DNA of 49,004 nucleotides from an uncultured Oscillospiraceae bacterium. Lineage in GTDB: Bacteria; Bacillota; Clostridia; Oscillospirales; Ruminococcaceae. The number at the start of each line of letters is the position of its first letter. Within the stretch, counting starts at the first letter, position 1. Location of the stretch: the NCBI GenBank assembly GCA_949737515.1, contig CATJCP010000438.1, positions 1 through 49,004 on the forward strand, given 5' to 3'. Under the pieces are notes generated by a model, which was not told where the DNA came from, searched no databases, and saw nothing but the letters and a program-made list of their open reading frames with translations. This document shows positions 48,489 through 49,004 of this stretch, one piece after another. The position numbers and the translations under genes were made by a program.

Positions 48489-49004
48489 TCAGCTCCTTCT
48501 CATTGCCAACAGCTCTTGTTCCAAACGGAACAAAAGAGTATCGTCTTCCAGGCACTGCATCTGTACCTTTTGGTCCAGCACCATTGTTTTCTTATGGGTT
48601 TCCGAAAATGGCGTCCATTCCGGCAGGCCGTCGCCGTTTGGATTGCCGGTTTTGGCAAAGTTGCTCCAATAGGAAACCATCATCTTGGACAGTTCTTTGT
48701 CAGCCGTGCCCATTGGCCTCCAGCAGCGCCCCAGTGTGCCAAAGATATACCAAAGCTCGCTGGAATGGAAAGCCCCCAGTTCATCGCCGGGCAGCTGCCG
48801 CGCAAAATAATATAGGTACATATCTCTGCGTTTGTTCTTCTGCTGGCAGATTGCCCATCCGTGCTGGGAGGCCAGGTTTCTGTATCTGCCAAAATCGGTG
48901 ATCCGTTCAGCAGCTTCCCCATCGGTTTGCGGGCCGGCAAGCTCTCCATAGATGGGACCCAGCACAGGCTCAAGCATTGCGGACCGTTCACGGAAATTTT
49001 TCAG
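48489..49004 (-). CDS. Type-B carboxylesterase, C-terminal part (5' end beyond window)
   Basis: The frame stays open to the right edge (LKNFRERSA before the internal ATG at 48977), so only the C-terminal 170 or so residues are visible. YYFARQLPGDELGAFHSSELWYIFG, where the His is the catalytic histidine of type-B esterases, and YWSNFAKTGNPNGDGLPEWTPF are textbook segments of the COesterase family (quoted in parts). It would be an alpha/beta-hydrolase acting on small esters. The nucleophile Ser and acid lie outside the window. The 3' trailer up to the shared terminator contains nothing else clear. Confidence 0.88.
   Translation of the reverse strand: MKNFRERSAMLEPVLGPIYGELAGPQTDGEAAERITDFGRYRNLASQHGWAICQQKNKRRDMYLYYFARQLPGDELGAFHSSELWYIFGTLGRCWRPMGTADKELSKMMVSYWSNFAKTGNPNGDGLPEWTPFSETHKKTMVLDQKVQMQCLEDDTLLFRLEQELLAMRRS

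Overview
The window comes from a spore-forming, G+C-rich Firmicute of class Clostridia, most likely an Oscillospiraceae gut bacterium (Flavonifractor/Lawsonibacter-like; this taxon is an inference). The support is a GerW/YtfJ sporulation protein at the left edge, spoIIID, a SpoVK/CbbX-type AAA protein, a monoderm cell-wall adhesin with its sortase, a glycyl-radical enzyme typical of strict anaerobes, and strong SD sequences with frequent TTG/GTG starts. No rRNA, tRNA, CRISPR array, intact insertion sequence or prophage was seen.

Layout. 1-3.4 kb: gerW end, a Uma2 protein, a D,D-carboxypeptidase and an RsuA/RluB pseudouridine synthase. 3.4-7.1 kb: a three-gene biotin carboxyl-transfer operon (acyl-CoA carboxyltransferase, biotin carrier, OadA-like pyruvate/oxaloacetate carboxyltransferase) behind a consensus promoter inside the rluB tail; the subunit set matches transcarboxylase and no membrane OadB is present. 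7.1-7.8 kb: a RelB/DinJ-YoeB toxin-antitoxin locus with a perfect 17-bp inverted-repeat operator and a frameshifted toxin. 7.8-12.2 kb: proBA, an unknown membrane protein and an RNA m5U methyltransferase. 12.2-20.3 kb: an M13 lipoprotein peptidase, then a housekeeping cluster (DUF951, prfA, sua5, coaE, SLT transglycosylase, M18 aminopeptidase, phosphoglycolate phosphatase), convergent with mtaB. 22-27.5 kb: double-AAA protein, M3 oligopeptidase and an Rpn/PDDEXK nuclease.

27.5-36 kb is the most unusual part. A surface adhesin of about 2,530 residues (signal peptide, 120-bp Cys/His-rich tandem repeats, fibro-slime domain, SpaA/Cna-B and Spy0128-type domains, PPDTG anchor) overlaps its own sortase gene. 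It carries a G9 tract inside the coding region that puts the assembled sequence out of frame, and a second G9 tract just upstream of its promoter between an A-tract and the -35 box. This looks like a two-level phase-variation switch, OFF in this assembly.

36-40.2 kb: an uncharacterised glycyl-radical enzyme (active-site GCWE, radical loop RVSGWSARF) with its activase and a divergent AraC regulator. 40.4-42.7 kb: spoIIID, DUF1015 and a GNAT acetyltransferase. 42.7-45.5 kb: an intact ABC exporter half next to a decapitated partner half that abuts an oppositely oriented TetR C-terminal remnant, the block being flanked by two copies of the same hairpin. 45.5-49 kb: a YbaK/ProX deacylase and an aminotransferase (minus strand), an MscS channel (plus), and the C-terminal part of a type-B carboxylesterase that runs off the right edge.
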